Source: an uncultured Flavobacteriaceae bacterium (GTDB lineage Bacteria; Bacteroidota; Bacteroidia; Flavobacteriales; Flavobacteriaceae). Taken from it: 64,000 bases of DNA. Where the stretch lies: the NCBI GenBank assembly GCA_947501625.1, contig CANMWN010000001.1, forward strand, positions 569,319 to 633,318. The letters are read 5' to 3'. The notes beneath the pieces are model-generated. The model saw nothing but the letters and a program-made list of their open reading frames with translations. It was not told the origin of the DNA and did not search any database. Numbering within the stretch: the stretch's first letter is position 1; every line of letters begins with the position of its first letter. A program made the translations under genes and the position numbers. Below, one piece after another: positions 17,873 through 26,707 of this stretch.

Positions 17873-19351
17873 TTAGTTTTCTTGACTAAAGGCGTCAATC
17901 ATTTTATATTTTGATGCAATATATTTTGCAGTAATTATATCCATTAATTTTTGATGGAATAGGATTCCTATTAAGCCCATTCCTATTAAAACCGCTACAG
18001 CAATTTCAAAACCTGCCAACCAGTTAGTCAATCCAAATATTCCCATTGGAATTAACATTAATGGAATTCCAATCAACCATTGTACTGCACCAGTTCCTTG
18101 ATAATTAAATGCGGCTTTTTGGTCAAGGTTTATTTTCTTTCTATTAAACGAACCTCCATACATAATCACATGAGAATTTACTCCAATATTATAAATAGCA
18201 GCAGCAAAATGTGCTAGTAGTATTTTCCATCCAAAATAAATATAAGGGATTCCCAAAACAAACAGGATTACAACACTCATTCCCATTAACATAAATTTGG
18301 AGCGCAAATATTGCTTGTATTTAAAATTCTGACTCATCAACATTCTATAATATCCACTATCCCATGCTGGAATAAACTGCCCAAAATTGATTAAAAAGAA
18401 ACCTGTTGAAAATATCCCAATAAACGCAAACATAAACTCCATGTCTCGATAAACAGGCTGTGGATAGAAGAACAAGCCGTATAATAAACCTATTGCCATT
18501 AAAGGTAATGTAGATTTAGAACGTTTATTACGCATTATCAACTTCAAATCTAACTGCATAAATGGTGCTAAAGAGCCAAAACGATTGGTCCAAGATAAAT
18601 CGGTAGTTTTTGCTTCTTCTACTTTATTTTTAACCGAAATATCTACATATAAACTTTCTTTAAGAATCTTAAAATTATAAAAGTATAATCCAACTAAAAT
18701 TAATACTGGAACAGCCAATAATATTGGATTAGCAGTTATTGCCATAATCCCTTTGGAAATCATACTTGAAAAAGAAATAATTTCAAAATAATTTAAAGCA
18801 AACAATGAACCTGCAATAGCAATAATTGGTAAAAACGACAAACTTGTTTTAGCCGAAAGACTTTCAATAATAAAATTTAAAAAATTATTAATTAATACAA
18901 TTATGATTAAGGTCAATGCCCAAATCAAAACTGTTGAAGTGTCATAATCATTTCTAATTAATACTATGCTAAATGGAATAATAGCAAAAAGTGGTAAAAA
19001 ATTAAAAAAAGAAGTGGCTGATTTCCCTAAGACATAGTTAACTACTTGATTTCTCTTTATTGGCAATGTCAATAATGGTTTTACAGACATTACTGGTAGT
19101 TTCTGTAAGAAAAATCGCATCATTAAATCGGCTAATAACCAATAAAAAATGAAACTAGTAACTACTACAAATGGATCAGATTCAGGAAGTGCTTTCTTGA
19201 TAATAAAATACATTCCTGTTCCCATTAATAAAAACATGGCAACCATATAAAGTCCAAAAAGACCCATTAATATTTTTATTGCAATATTTTTTTGCCAATG
19301 AGAAGAACGGAAAAACTGTTTCCATTCTAGGTTTAAAAAACGCTTAATCAT
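17873..19351 (-). CDS. DUF5687 family ABC transporter permease
   Basis: The 492-residue integral membrane protein has about 11-12 hydrophobic helices grouped in two halves, separated by a soluble loop around residues 235-275. It matches the Bacteroidota DUF5687 family, whose members sit beside ABC ATPases and act as the membrane part. It lies upstream of the ATPase gene (12-nt gap) and is the first gene of the pair; I see no TAnnTTTG box directly before it. Substrate unknown. Confidence 0.85.
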   Translation of the reverse strand: MIKRFLNLEWKQFFRSSHWQKNIAIKILMGLFGLYMVAMFLLMGTGMYFIIKKALPESDPFVVVTSFIFYWLLADLMMRFFLQKLPVMSVKPLLTLPIKRNQVVNYVLGKSATSFFNFLPLFAIIPFSIVLIRNDYDTSTVLIWALTLIIIVLINNFLNFIIESLSAKTSLSFLPIIAIAGSLFALNYFEIISFSSMISKGIMAITANPILLAVPVLILVGLYFYNFKILKESLYVDISVKNKVEEAKTTDLSWTNRFGSLAPFMQLDLKLIMRNKRSKSTLPLMAIGLLYGLFFYPQPVYRDMEFMFAFIGIFSTGFFLINFGQFIPAWDSGYYRMLMSQNFKYKQYLRSKFMLMGMSVVILFVLGIPYIYFGWKILLAHFAAAIYNIGVNSHVIMYGGSFNRKKINLDQKAAFNYQGTGAVQWLIGIPLMLIPMGIFGLTNWLAGFEIAVAVLIGMGLIGILFHQKLMDIITAKYIASKYKMIDAFSQEN

Positions 19352-19426
19352 GTTTGGTTTAATTGATTTACTTTTAATAAGTATGTAAAGTTATTGAATT
19401 GTTACAAATTATCATGGCAGGTTTTA

Positions 19427-19434
19427 TACTTTTG
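19427..19434 (+). promoter_or_regulatory. -7 promoter box for the reductase-lysE operon
   Basis: TACTTTTG followed by C, 15 nt before the ATG at 19450. A TTG lies at 19399-19401, but at a longer than ideal distance. Confidence 0.6.
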
Positions 19435-19449
19435 CATAAATTTTATTGA

Positions 19450-20490
19450 ATGTCACAATATCACAAACTAAAAATAAAGACCTTAATTAAAGAAACTGCG
19501 AGCGCAGTATCAATAACTTTCGAAATTCCAGAACAGTTAAAATCTGAATTTAAATTTATTGCAGGTCAATATATAACTATCAAGAAAGAAGTAAACGAAA
19601 ATGAGGTGAGAAGGGCTTATTCTATTTGCTCAAGTCCAGAAAGTGGTGAATTAAAAGTTGCTGTAAAAGCAGTTGAAAACGGAACCTTTTCTATTTATGC
19701 AACAACCGAATTAAAAGAAGGAGATATTCTTGAAGTTTCTAAGCCTGAAGGTAGGTTTAATTTAATTCCTGAAAACAATAAAAATTATATTGCAATTGCG
19801 GCTGGAAGTGGAATAACACCAATAATGTCAATGCTTAAAACAGCATTAGTTGCTGGTAATAATTTCACATTGATTTATGGAAACAAGTCAGAAAAAGAAA
19901 CAATTTTTAAGGATGAATTAGATGTGCTTTTAAATCAATATTCTGATAAGTTAAACGTTCACTATATATATAGTCAAGAAAAAATTGAAGACGCTCTTTT
20001 TGGAAGATGTGACCATGGAAATATTAATTTTTTAATCAAAAACAATATTCAAAACACTTCATTTGATGAGGCTTTTTTATGCGGTCCAGAAAATATGATT
20101 GAAGTAGTTACCAATGCATTAATTGGGAATAATATTTCTAAAGAAAACATTCATTTTGAATTATTTACAACTCCAATAGAGTCTGGTGAAAATATTGATA
20201 TTCCTTCAGGGAATACTCAAATCACAGTAATAGTAGATGACGAAGAGACTACTTTTATGATGTCTCAAAAAGATATAATCCTTAATGCAGCATTAGATAA
20301 AGATTTGGATGCACCTTATTCTTGTCAAGGAGGAGTTTGTAGCAGTTGCTTAGGTAGAGTCACCTCTGGAAAAGCAATAATGGAGAAAAATTCTATCCTT
20401 ACCGATGGAGAAATTGAAGAAGGATTAGTACTTACATGTCAAGCACATCCAACTACCGAAAAAGTAACCATTGATTATGACGATGTATAA
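19450..20490 (+). CDS. PaaE-like ferredoxin-NADP reductase with C-terminal 2Fe-2S ferredoxin domain
   Basis: The 346-residue protein has three modules. The FAD domain (1-105) carries RAYSICSS; the NAD(P) domain (105-235) carries AAGSGITPIMSM and FLCGPENM; the plant-type ferredoxin domain (255-346) has Cys ligands in CQGGVCSSC plus a fourth Cys in LTCQAHP. This is the layout of PaaE and related oxygenase reductases. No paaABCD oxygenase genes are nearby, so its electron acceptor is unknown; a fatty-acid desaturase or hydroxylase elsewhere is one option. A LysE exporter gene follows by 15 nt. Confidence 0.93.
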   Translation: MSQYHKLKIKTLIKETASAVSITFEIPEQLKSEFKFIAGQYITIKKEVNENEVRRAYSICSSPESGELKVAVKAVENGTFSIYATTELKEGDILEVSKPEGRFNLIPENNKNYIAIAAGSGITPIMSMLKTALVAGNNFTLIYGNKSEKETIFKDELDVLLNQYSDKLNVHYIYSQEKIEDALFGRCDHGNINFLIKNNIQNTSFDEAFLCGPENMIEVVTNALIGNNISKENIHFELFTTPIESGENIDIPSGNTQITVIVDDEETTFMMSQKDIILNAALDKDLDAPYSCQGGVCSSCLGRVTSGKAIMEKNSILTDGEIEEGLVLTCQAHPTTEKVTIDYDDV

Positions 20491-20505
20491 TCTTATATTT
20501 GTTGG

Positions 20506-21162
20506 ATGATAGAGGATATTCTTAAAGCAATTCCTATTGGTTTTGGACTGGCATTTATGATTGGCCCAGTCTTTTTTATGCTCATTCAAACAAGTATTCT
20601 TAAAGGTGCAAGAGCGGCAATAGTATTTGATTTGGGAGTTATTCTTGCCGACATCGCTTTTATCTTGTTTGCTTATTATGGGAGTCATCAATTTTTAACA
20701 AAAATTAAAGATGATCCAAACTTATTCTTTATTGGCGGAGGAATTCTTTTTATATATGGTCTTGGAATGGCATTGCAAAAACAACCTAAAGAAACCATTC
20801 AAAAAGAATTTGACTTACCTTCCAAAAACAACTATTTAGGGCTTGTTTTAAAAGGCTTCTTCTTGAACTTTATTAATATTGGAGTGTTGACTTTTTGGTT
20901 ATTAATGATTGTTGGTATTGGACCTTCACTGGACATGAACGAATCAAGGATTTTTTGGTTTTTCACAACCATTCTTATAGCTTATTTCGCTACCGATATA
21001 GGGAAAATAGTACTCGCTAAACAACTTAGAAAAAAACTAACTCCACGCGTAATTATAAAAATTAAACGTGGAATGGGTATTGCATTAATGATTTTTGGAT
21101 TAGCGCTTATTTTAAAGGGTTTTATTCCTCAAGAAAAAATGGATGTCAATACATTTATGTAA
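20506..21162 (+). CDS. LysE/RhtB family amino-acid exporter
   Basis: The 218-residue membrane protein has about six helices and the family's opening block GFGLAFMIGPVFFMLIQTS, followed by ILKGARAAIVFDLGVILAD. LysE-type proteins export amino acids or small metabolites. The ATG at 20506 follows the reductase stop by 15 nt, so the two may be cotranscribed without sharing a pathway. It converges with the M1 peptidase gene, only 9 nt apart and with no terminator hairpin between. Confidence 0.9.
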   Translation: MIEDILKAIPIGFGLAFMIGPVFFMLIQTSILKGARAAIVFDLGVILADIAFILFAYYGSHQFLTKIKDDPNLFFIGGGILFIYGLGMALQKQPKETIQKEFDLPSKNNYLGLVLKGFFLNFINIGVLTFWLLMIVGIGPSLDMNESRIFWFFTTILIAYFATDIGKIVLAKQLRKKLTPRVIIKIKRGMGIALMIFGLALILKGFIPQEKMDVNTFM

Positions 21163-21171
21163 AAGATAGAA

Positions 21172-22986
21172 TTACTCTACCTCAATAAAATTATTTTTCC
21201 TCTCTACATCAGCCATAATTTGAGATGAGTCTATCTCAACAGATTTTATATCCTTAGAAACCTTGAAAGTATAAGTCGGATGAGTCCAAGCCCAATTTTC
21301 TAATTTCGTTGCCGTAGTTGGTTTACTTCCAAGCATCATACGCAACGGAATATAAAAGTCTTCCGTAGTTCCATCAGTATACGTAACAGTTAGATCAATA
21401 GGCATTGGCATTTCGCCAATTCTTTCAAGAGTTATAGATTTATTTGCAATAACCTTAATTCCATAATCGATAGTATGTGTAGTTTGTGCCCATTCATTCA
21501 AATACCAGTCTAATTGTAATCCTGAAACTTTTTCAGCCGTTCGCATAATATCATTTGGTGTTGGATGTTTGAACTTAAAATCTTGATAATACTTTTTTAC
21601 AGTTTTATCCAAGTTTTCTTGTCCCATAATATATGCTAACTGCGTTAAGAATAAACAGCCCTTTTGATACGCATTTGAACTCCAGGTTCTTTGACTTATA
21701 TATCTATCCGCATGTTTTGCCAGCGCTTCTTGTCTTTTTTGATTTACTACATTAAAATAACTTCTATAAGATCCTGCATGAGGGTTTACATTTTTTGTTT
21801 CTAATATTAAATCACTCCATGCCTTGCTATCAATATAGGTTGTAAAACCTTCATCCATCCAAGAGTATTTAGTCTCATTTGTAGCAATTACAAACTGAAA
21901 CCAAGAATGCGCTAATTCATGTTGCATCACGCCAATTAAACTTCCTAAAGTCCTTTTGGCAGTAATTAATGTACACATTCCATATTCCATACCGCCATCT
22001 CCTCCTTGAATTACTGAGTATTGCTTATATGGATAATCTCCTACCAATTCATTAAAATATTCTAGCGATTTAACAGTTGCCTGTTCCATCAACTTCCAAT
22101 CATCAATATTTTGAATGTCTTTTTTATATAAAAAATGAAGATCAACATCATTAGGTCCTTTTAAAACATCATGTGCATAATTATCATCGGCTGCCCAAGT
22201 ATAATCATGTACATTAGGTGCTTTAAAATGCCATCTTAATTTATCACCTTTAGGTAATTTTAAAGGTTTTGTTTTGTCTTCATATCCGTGACCAACTTCT
22301 TGAGGGTTTTGTAAATATCCTGTACCACCAATTGTATAGTTTTTATCAATATGGATAGTTACATCAAAATCTCCCCAAACTCCATGAAATTCTTGATTTA
22401 TATAAGGATTTGCTTGCCATCCACTAATGTCATATTCAGCCATTTTTGGATACCATTGTGTCATAGATAGTGCAACTCCTTCTTTATTATTTCTTCCCGA
22501 GCGTCTTGTTTGTACTGGAACTTGTCCTAAAAAATCCATATCAAACCTTACCGATTCATTTGGTTGGATTGGTTTGTTAAGTGTTACTTTAAGAATCGTC
22601 CCTATTACTTCAAACTTTACTGCTTTTTTATCTTGTTTTAAAGAGTTGACTTTTATAAATCCTTGTTCTTCAGGTTTTAAATTAGGTAGATTTAAAACAT
22701 TTTTCACAAATCTTCTATCAGGATCTGGAACATTTAAATAGTATTGGTACATTTCAGAATCTGGCTGAAAAGCATTTGGGTATAAATGATAATAAACATG
22801 CGTTAATTCATCAGGAGAGTTATTGGTATAAATCAACTTTTGAGTTCCTTCATATTGATAATTTTCAACATTCATGTCAATATCCATTGTATAGTCAACA
22901 TGCTGTTGCCAATAAGTGGAATTTGTTTGCGCATTTAAACCTATAATAAAAGCACATAAAAATCCTGTAATAATCTGTTTATTCAT
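21172..22986 (-). CDS. M1 family zinc metallopeptidase
   Basis: The 604-residue protein has a signal peptide (first 19 residues, ending LNAQ), an N-terminal beta domain, and the catalytic domain with the gluzincin motif HELAHSW near residue 352. A second-shell Glu follows 18 residues later (WMDEGFTTYID). The GGMEYGM block before it corresponds to the exopeptidase GxMEN motif, but with Tyr for Asn, so aminopeptidase specificity is less certain. It should degrade peptides in the periplasm or outside. It is cotranscribed behind a metallo-hydrolase gene (9-nt gap). Confidence 0.92.
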   Translation of the reverse strand: MNKQIITGFLCAFIIGLNAQTNSTYWQQHVDYTMDIDMNVENYQYEGTQKLIYTNNSPDELTHVYYHLYPNAFQPDSEMYQYYLNVPDPDRRFVKNVLNLPNLKPEEQGFIKVNSLKQDKKAVKFEVIGTILKVTLNKPIQPNESVRFDMDFLGQVPVQTRRSGRNNKEGVALSMTQWYPKMAEYDISGWQANPYINQEFHGVWGDFDVTIHIDKNYTIGGTGYLQNPQEVGHGYEDKTKPLKLPKGDKLRWHFKAPNVHDYTWAADDNYAHDVLKGPNDVDLHFLYKKDIQNIDDWKLMEQATVKSLEYFNELVGDYPYKQYSVIQGGDGGMEYGMCTLITAKRTLGSLIGVMQHELAHSWFQFVIATNETKYSWMDEGFTTYIDSKAWSDLILETKNVNPHAGSYRSYFNVVNQKRQEALAKHADRYISQRTWSSNAYQKGCLFLTQLAYIMGQENLDKTVKKYYQDFKFKHPTPNDIMRTAEKVSGLQLDWYLNEWAQTTHTIDYGIKVIANKSITLERIGEMPMPIDLTVTYTDGTTEDFYIPLRMMLGSKPTTATKLENWAWTHPTYTFKVSKDIKSVEIDSSQIMADVERKNNFIEVE

Positions 22987-22995
22987 TTTTTATTT

Positions 22996-23856
22996 TTAAT
23001 TAAAAATCTCGTTAAATTTAAAAGTTTCTTTTAGTCGAACGCCTTTATCAGTATGCTGAACTGTGCAAAGTTCTGAATAAGCATCATGTTCTAAAAATAA
23101 GTAATATTCTTTATCAGCAGCAATCGTTAAAAATTGTTTTTTTTCATCCATTGTTAATAATGGTCTGGTGTCATAACCCATTACATAAGGCAAAGGTATA
23201 TGTCCAGTTGTTGGCAGTAAATCAGCCATAAAAACTAGTGTTTTTCCTTGATATTTTATATGCGGAATCATCTGCTTTTCCGTATGACCATCGGCAAAGA
23301 AAATATCAAATCCGTGTTCGGAATTCTCTAAATATTTTTCTCCAGATAAGTTCACAAAATTCAATTGTCCGCTTTCTTCTATTGGGTTGATATTTTCTTT
23401 TAAAAAGGACGCTTTTTCTCTAGAATTTGGGTTAATTGCCCAATTCCAATGATTTTTGTTGGACCAAAATTTTGCGTTCTTAAATGCTGGTTCATAAAAA
23501 GTTTTACTGCCGTTCCATTGAATTGCCCCTCCACAATGATCAAAGTGTAAATGTGTCAAAAAAACATCGGTAATCTCATCTCGATGAAAACCATATTTAG
23601 CAAGTGAAGTGTCTAAAGAAAAATCTCCAAACAAATAATAGTAGCCAAAGAATTTATCAGACTGTTTATTTCCTATTCCTGTATCAATCAAAATTAATCT
23701 TTCTCCATCTTCTATCAACATTGTGCGCATACTCATACTAATCATATTCTTATCATCAGCAGGATTGGTTCTTTGCCATAAACTTTTTGGTACAACGCCA
23801 AACATAGCGCCACCGTCAAGTTTGAAATTACCTGTCTCAATAGGATAAATTTTCAT
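22996..23856 (-). CDS. Metallo-beta-lactamase fold hydrolase
   Basis: The 286-residue cytoplasmic protein has the MBL motif HLHFDHCGG (His102, His104, Asp106, His107), further metal ligands in FADGHTEKQ (His) and FMADLLPTTGH (Asp). All dinuclear zinc ligands seem present. Relatives include lactonases and other hydrolases; the substrate is not readable. No signal peptide is seen. It is first in a two-gene unit with the M1 peptidase. Confidence 0.9.
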   Translation of the reverse strand: MKIYPIETGNFKLDGGAMFGVVPKSLWQRTNPADDKNMISMSMRTMLIEDGERLILIDTGIGNKQSDKFFGYYYLFGDFSLDTSLAKYGFHRDEITDVFLTHLHFDHCGGAIQWNGSKTFYEPAFKNAKFWSNKNHWNWAINPNSREKASFLKENINPIEESGQLNFVNLSGEKYLENSEHGFDIFFADGHTEKQMIPHIKYQGKTLVFMADLLPTTGHIPLPYVMGYDTRPLLTMDEKKQFLTIAADKEYYLFLEHDAYSELCTVQHTDKGVRLKETFKFNEIFN

Positions 23857-23913
23857 TGAATGAAGTTTTTACAAATATGCTAAATTTCAAATAGTTTTTA
23901 TGTTAAATAAAAT

Positions 23914-23947
23914 AAAAAAACCGTTTCGATAAATCGAAACGGTTTTT
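23914..23947 (-). terminator. Rho-independent terminator of tRNA-Cys
   Basis: A 12-bp perfect stem (23919-23930 with 23933-23944, AA loop, extended by A-T pairs) begins just below the tRNA 3' end. On the minus strand it is followed by a run of seven T. Confidence 0.92.
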
Positions 23948-23949
23948 AG

Positions 23950-24020
23950 AGGCGTCGAGCGGATTCGAACCGCTGTACAAGCTTTTGCAGAGCTCTGCCT
24001 AGCCACTCGGCCACAACGCC
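23950..24020 (-). tRNA. tRNA-Cys (anticodon GCA)
   Basis: On the minus strand the 71 nt fold into a complete cloverleaf: 7-bp acceptor stem (GGCGTTG/CGACGCC, one G-T pair), D arm GCC/GGC, anticodon arm with loop CTGCAAA (anticodon GCA), a 4-nt variable loop and T arm with TTCGAAT. The discriminator base is U, as expected for tRNA-Cys. CCA is not encoded. It has its own promoter and terminator. Confidence 0.97.
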
Positions 24021-24031
24021 AATTGTGGTTG

Positions 24032-24062
24032 CAAATTTAATTATTTTTACTTGGCTAGCAAG
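24032..24062 (-). promoter_or_regulatory. Promoter of tRNA-Cys
   Basis: On the minus strand, CTTG (24062-24059), 19 nt, TAAATTTG (24039-24032) followed by C. The box ends 11 nt before the tRNA 5' end, the right distance for a start at or just before the tRNA. Confidence 0.75.
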
Positions 24063-24070
24063 TATTTTTA

Positions 24071-24430
24071 TTATTTCCTTTCTCTATTTAAGACAATTGT
24101 TACTTTTTCTACATTCCCTCCAATAGGCGGATTAATTTTAGAAACCGAAATATCAGCTCTTTCAACCATTGGAAGTTCTAAAAAAATTTTATCAATAATC
24201 CTCTTGGCAACGTGTTCCAATAATTTTGCACGAATAGCCATTTCTTCTTTTACAATTTTATTCAAATGCACATAATCAACAGTATCGACTAATTCATCGC
24301 TTTTAGCAGACTTTTCTAAATTAGCCTCTACTACAACATCAACTACATAATCTGAACCTATTTTCCCTTCTTCGATTAAGCATCCGTGATAAGCATATAT
24401 TCTTATATTCTCAACTTTTATTATTCCCAT
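24071..24430 (-). CDS. folB: Dihydroneopterin aldolase
   Basis: The 119-residue protein has the FolB core: YAYHGCLIEEGKIG near the N-terminus (active-site region), VDTVDYVHL (with the conserved Glu/Asp-Tyr segment), LLEHVAKRI (Glu-His) and SVSKINPPIGG (Lys and the PPIGG turn). It converts dihydroneopterin to hydroxymethyl-dihydropterin and glycolaldehyde in folate synthesis, as an octamer in the cytoplasm. It stands alone with its own -7 box. Confidence 0.95.
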   Translation of the reverse strand: MGIIKVENIRIYAYHGCLIEEGKIGSDYVVDVVVEANLEKSAKSDELVDTVDYVHLNKIVKEEMAIRAKLLEHVAKRIIDKIFLELPMVERADISVSKINPPIGGNVEKVTIVLNRERK

Positions 24431-24450
24431 TTTTTTAAAAAAATTTTAGA

Positions 24451-24458
24451 CAAATATA
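24451..24458 (-). promoter_or_regulatory. -7 promoter box for folB
   Basis: TATATTTG on the minus strand, 20 nt before the folB ATG. No good -33 TTTG is seen. Confidence 0.5.
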
Positions 24459-24511
24459 CTCGTTTAAAATTTTAAAAATAGTTTTCAGATATTTGTAAAA
24501 AATTACAAAAA

Positions 24512-26041
24512 ATGAAGTTTCGCGAAACATTCCTATTTATTTCTTTATTGATTATAACTGTTATTATTGTCATTGCGCAATTTTGGTCTCCAATTTGGTG
24601 GAGTTTAATAATTATTGGCCCACTTTTTTTAATGGGAATCTATGATATAACTCAATCTCAACACGCAATAAAAAGGAATTTTCCAGTATTGGGAAGAATG
24701 CGTTATTTATTTGAGTCTATTAGACCTGAAATCATGCAATATTTTGTTGAAACTGATACTGAAGGAAGGCCACTAAATAGGATTTTTAGATCATTGGTTT
24801 ATCAACGTGCCAAAAAGGAAAATGATACTACGCCTTTTGGAACACAAATGAATGTTTACCGTTCAGGATATGAATGGATGGATCATTCAATGTATGCTAA
24901 AACATTGGACAAAAACCATGAAGAACCAAAAGTTACCATCGGAAATAGTGATTGCAAGCAACCTTACGATTGTAGTTTATTAAATATTTCAGCGATGAGT
25001 TTTGGGTCGTTGAGTAATAATGCTGTAATGGCTTTGAACAAAGGGGCAAAAATGGGAGGTTTTGCTCACAATACTGGAGAAGGAGGATTAAGTCCCTATC
25101 ATTTAAAATATGAAGGAGATCTTATTTGGCAAATTGGTACTGGCTATTTCGGGTGCCGAAACGAAGATGGAACTTTTAATCCAAATGCTTTTGCTGAAGG
25201 CTCTCAAAAACATCAGGTTAAGATGATAGAATTAAAACTATCACAAGGAGCAAAACCAGGACATGGAGGAATATTGCCGGCAAAGAAGAACACGGAAGAA
25301 ATTGCAAAAATAAGGCATATAAAACCTCATACTGATGTGCATTCTCCTCCTGCACATTCTTCATTCTCTAATTCCAAAGAGATGATGCAATTTATTAAGC
25401 AATTGAAAGACTTATCAGGAGGAAAGCCTGTTGGTTTTAAATTATGTATTGGAAAAAAGCAAGAGTTTATTGATATATGCAAAGAAATGCTTTCAAGTGG
25501 CATTAAGCCAGATTTTATTTCGGTAGATGGTGGTGAAGGAGGAACTGGTGCAGCGCCAGTTGAGTTTTCAAACTCTATGGGAATGCCTTTAAGAGACGGT
25601 TTAGTATTTGTTTATGATACTTTGGTTGGTTTTGATTTAAAAAAAGATATAAAACTAATTGCTTCCGGAAAAATAATTTCTGGGTTTCACATGGCTAGAG
25701 CAATTGCTTTAGGTGCTGATGTATGTTATAGTGCAAGAGCTATGATGTTGGCCGTTGGTTGTATTCAAGCATTGCAATGTAATAACAATACTTGTCCGAC
25801 AGGAGTTGCTACTCAAAACAAATCGCTAATAAAAGGATTGGTAGTAGATGATAAAGCTGAACGAACCAAAAATTATCATGAGGAAACTGTTAAAAGTTTC
25901 TTAGAATTAGTCGCTGCTTGTGGTTTGAATTCTCCAGAAGAAATAACAAGAAGTCATATCAATAAAAGGGTTGGAATTAATAAAACATTAAAATTTAGTG
26001 AAATGTTTCCTGAAGTTGAAGTTGGAAGTTTATTGAATTAA
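24512..26041 (+). CDS. Membrane-anchored FMN-binding glutamate synthase family protein
   Basis: The 509-residue protein begins with two membrane helices (about 7-45). The remainder is the FMN/Fe-S synthase barrel of glutamate synthase: MSFGSLSNNAVMALN, GEGGLSPYH, HPHTD-like KPHTDVHSPP, GGEGGTGAAP, and the 3Fe-4S cluster Cys in CNNNTCPTGVATQ. It lacks the N-terminal glutaminase domain and C-terminal GXGXG domain of true GltB, and no gltD is near. It might oxidise or make glutamate with another nitrogen or electron partner; the physiological reaction of this stand-alone family is not settled. Confidence 0.9.
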   Translation: MKFRETFLFISLLIITVIIVIAQFWSPIWWSLIIIGPLFLMGIYDITQSQHAIKRNFPVLGRMRYLFESIRPEIMQYFVETDTEGRPLNRIFRSLVYQRAKKENDTTPFGTQMNVYRSGYEWMDHSMYAKTLDKNHEEPKVTIGNSDCKQPYDCSLLNISAMSFGSLSNNAVMALNKGAKMGGFAHNTGEGGLSPYHLKYEGDLIWQIGTGYFGCRNEDGTFNPNAFAEGSQKHQVKMIELKLSQGAKPGHGGILPAKKNTEEIAKIRHIKPHTDVHSPPAHSSFSNSKEMMQFIKQLKDLSGGKPVGFKLCIGKKQEFIDICKEMLSSGIKPDFISVDGGEGGTGAAPVEFSNSMGMPLRDGLVFVYDTLVGFDLKKDIKLIASGKIISGFHMARAIALGADVCYSARAMMLAVGCIQALQCNNNTCPTGVATQNKSLIKGLVVDDKAERTKNYHEETVKSFLELVAACGLNSPEEITRSHINKRVGINKTLKFSEMFPEVEVGSLLN

Positions 26042-26052
26042 TAAATATTTTT

Positions 26053-26595
26053 TTAAGAAAACAAAAGAAGGAACAATAATGGAATTATCATTCCGGCAAC
26101 TGCAAACTTCCAACCTCGACTTTTAAACCCATTTTTTCCTGCTGGTATTAAAATTCCAGTAATTGCAATAACTAACATTGCAACACCAAAAATATCGGAA
26201 TACCAAATCCAAAAATTATTAGTCGATTTATGTAAATACATCGTATGGCCAATAAATGGAACTTTACGTTTATATTCAATTGTTCCTTTTCCAGTTTTTA
26301 AGTCGGTGTCTAAAATCACATTGTCCTTATAGTACACTCTTAATTTATTATCTCTAACTCTATGGCCATCATACTTAAGATTCCAGTCTTTAGAAAATGA
26401 TTTAATAGTTTCTTCCGTAATTTCAATATTTAATAGTGACTTCTCAATTTCTACTTCTTTATTTTCATATGCATAATCCATTGGATACCAATCTTCTCTG
26501 TGGTTTAAAATAATTCCTGAAAAAGAAAAAGCGATTATTAATCCTACATAAAAAAAGGCAAAATCTCTATGTAAACTTCTATTTGTAACTTTCAT
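26053..26595 (-). CDS. PepSY-associated TM helix domain protein
   Basis: The 180-residue protein has a first helix (about 12-30) and two C-terminal helices (about 133-152 and 162-179) around a soluble PepSY-like part with ETIKSFSKDWNL, and LDTDLKTGKGTIEYKRK. The SNFWIWYSDIFGVAMLVIAIT-like run is typical of the PepSY_TM family (motif residues seen around 124-145). Such proteins often belong to iron or heme reductase systems, but no such partner is adjacent. It converges on the glutamate-synthase-like gene. Confidence 0.82.
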   Translation of the reverse strand: MKVTNRSLHRDFAFFYVGLIIAFSFSGIILNHREDWYPMDYAYENKEVEIEKSLLNIEITEETIKSFSKDWNLKYDGHRVRDNKLRVYYKDNVILDTDLKTGKGTIEYKRKVPFIGHTMYLHKSTNNFWIWYSDIFGVAMLVIAITGILIPAGKNGFKSRGWKFAVAGMIIPLLFLLLFS

Positions 26596-26627
26596 TTAAT
26601 AAAATTTAATCGTTATGATGAACAAAC

Positions 26628-26635
26628 CAAAGATA
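26628..26635 (-). promoter_or_regulatory. -7 promoter box for the PepSY-TM gene
   Basis: TATCTTTG followed by G on the minus strand, 32 nt before the ATG at 26593-26595. Confidence 0.5.
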
Positions 26636-26681
26636 AAAAATGTAACATAGTTATTTTATAAATAAATCTCATTATTTTCCC

Positions 26682-26689
26682 TAATTTTG
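26682..26689 (+). promoter_or_regulatory. -7 promoter box for glnS
   Basis: TAATTTTG followed by C, 18 nt before the ATG at 26708. It also decides the start: an in-frame TTG at 26687 lies within the box and can be discarded. Confidence 0.65.
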
Positions 26690-26707
26690 CAGTTCATTTT
26701 TTACACT

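Noticed and set aside
26687-26707. TTG start for glnS giving seven extra residues
   Set aside because: The TTG lies inside the -7 promoter box; the ATG at 26708 matches the family start.
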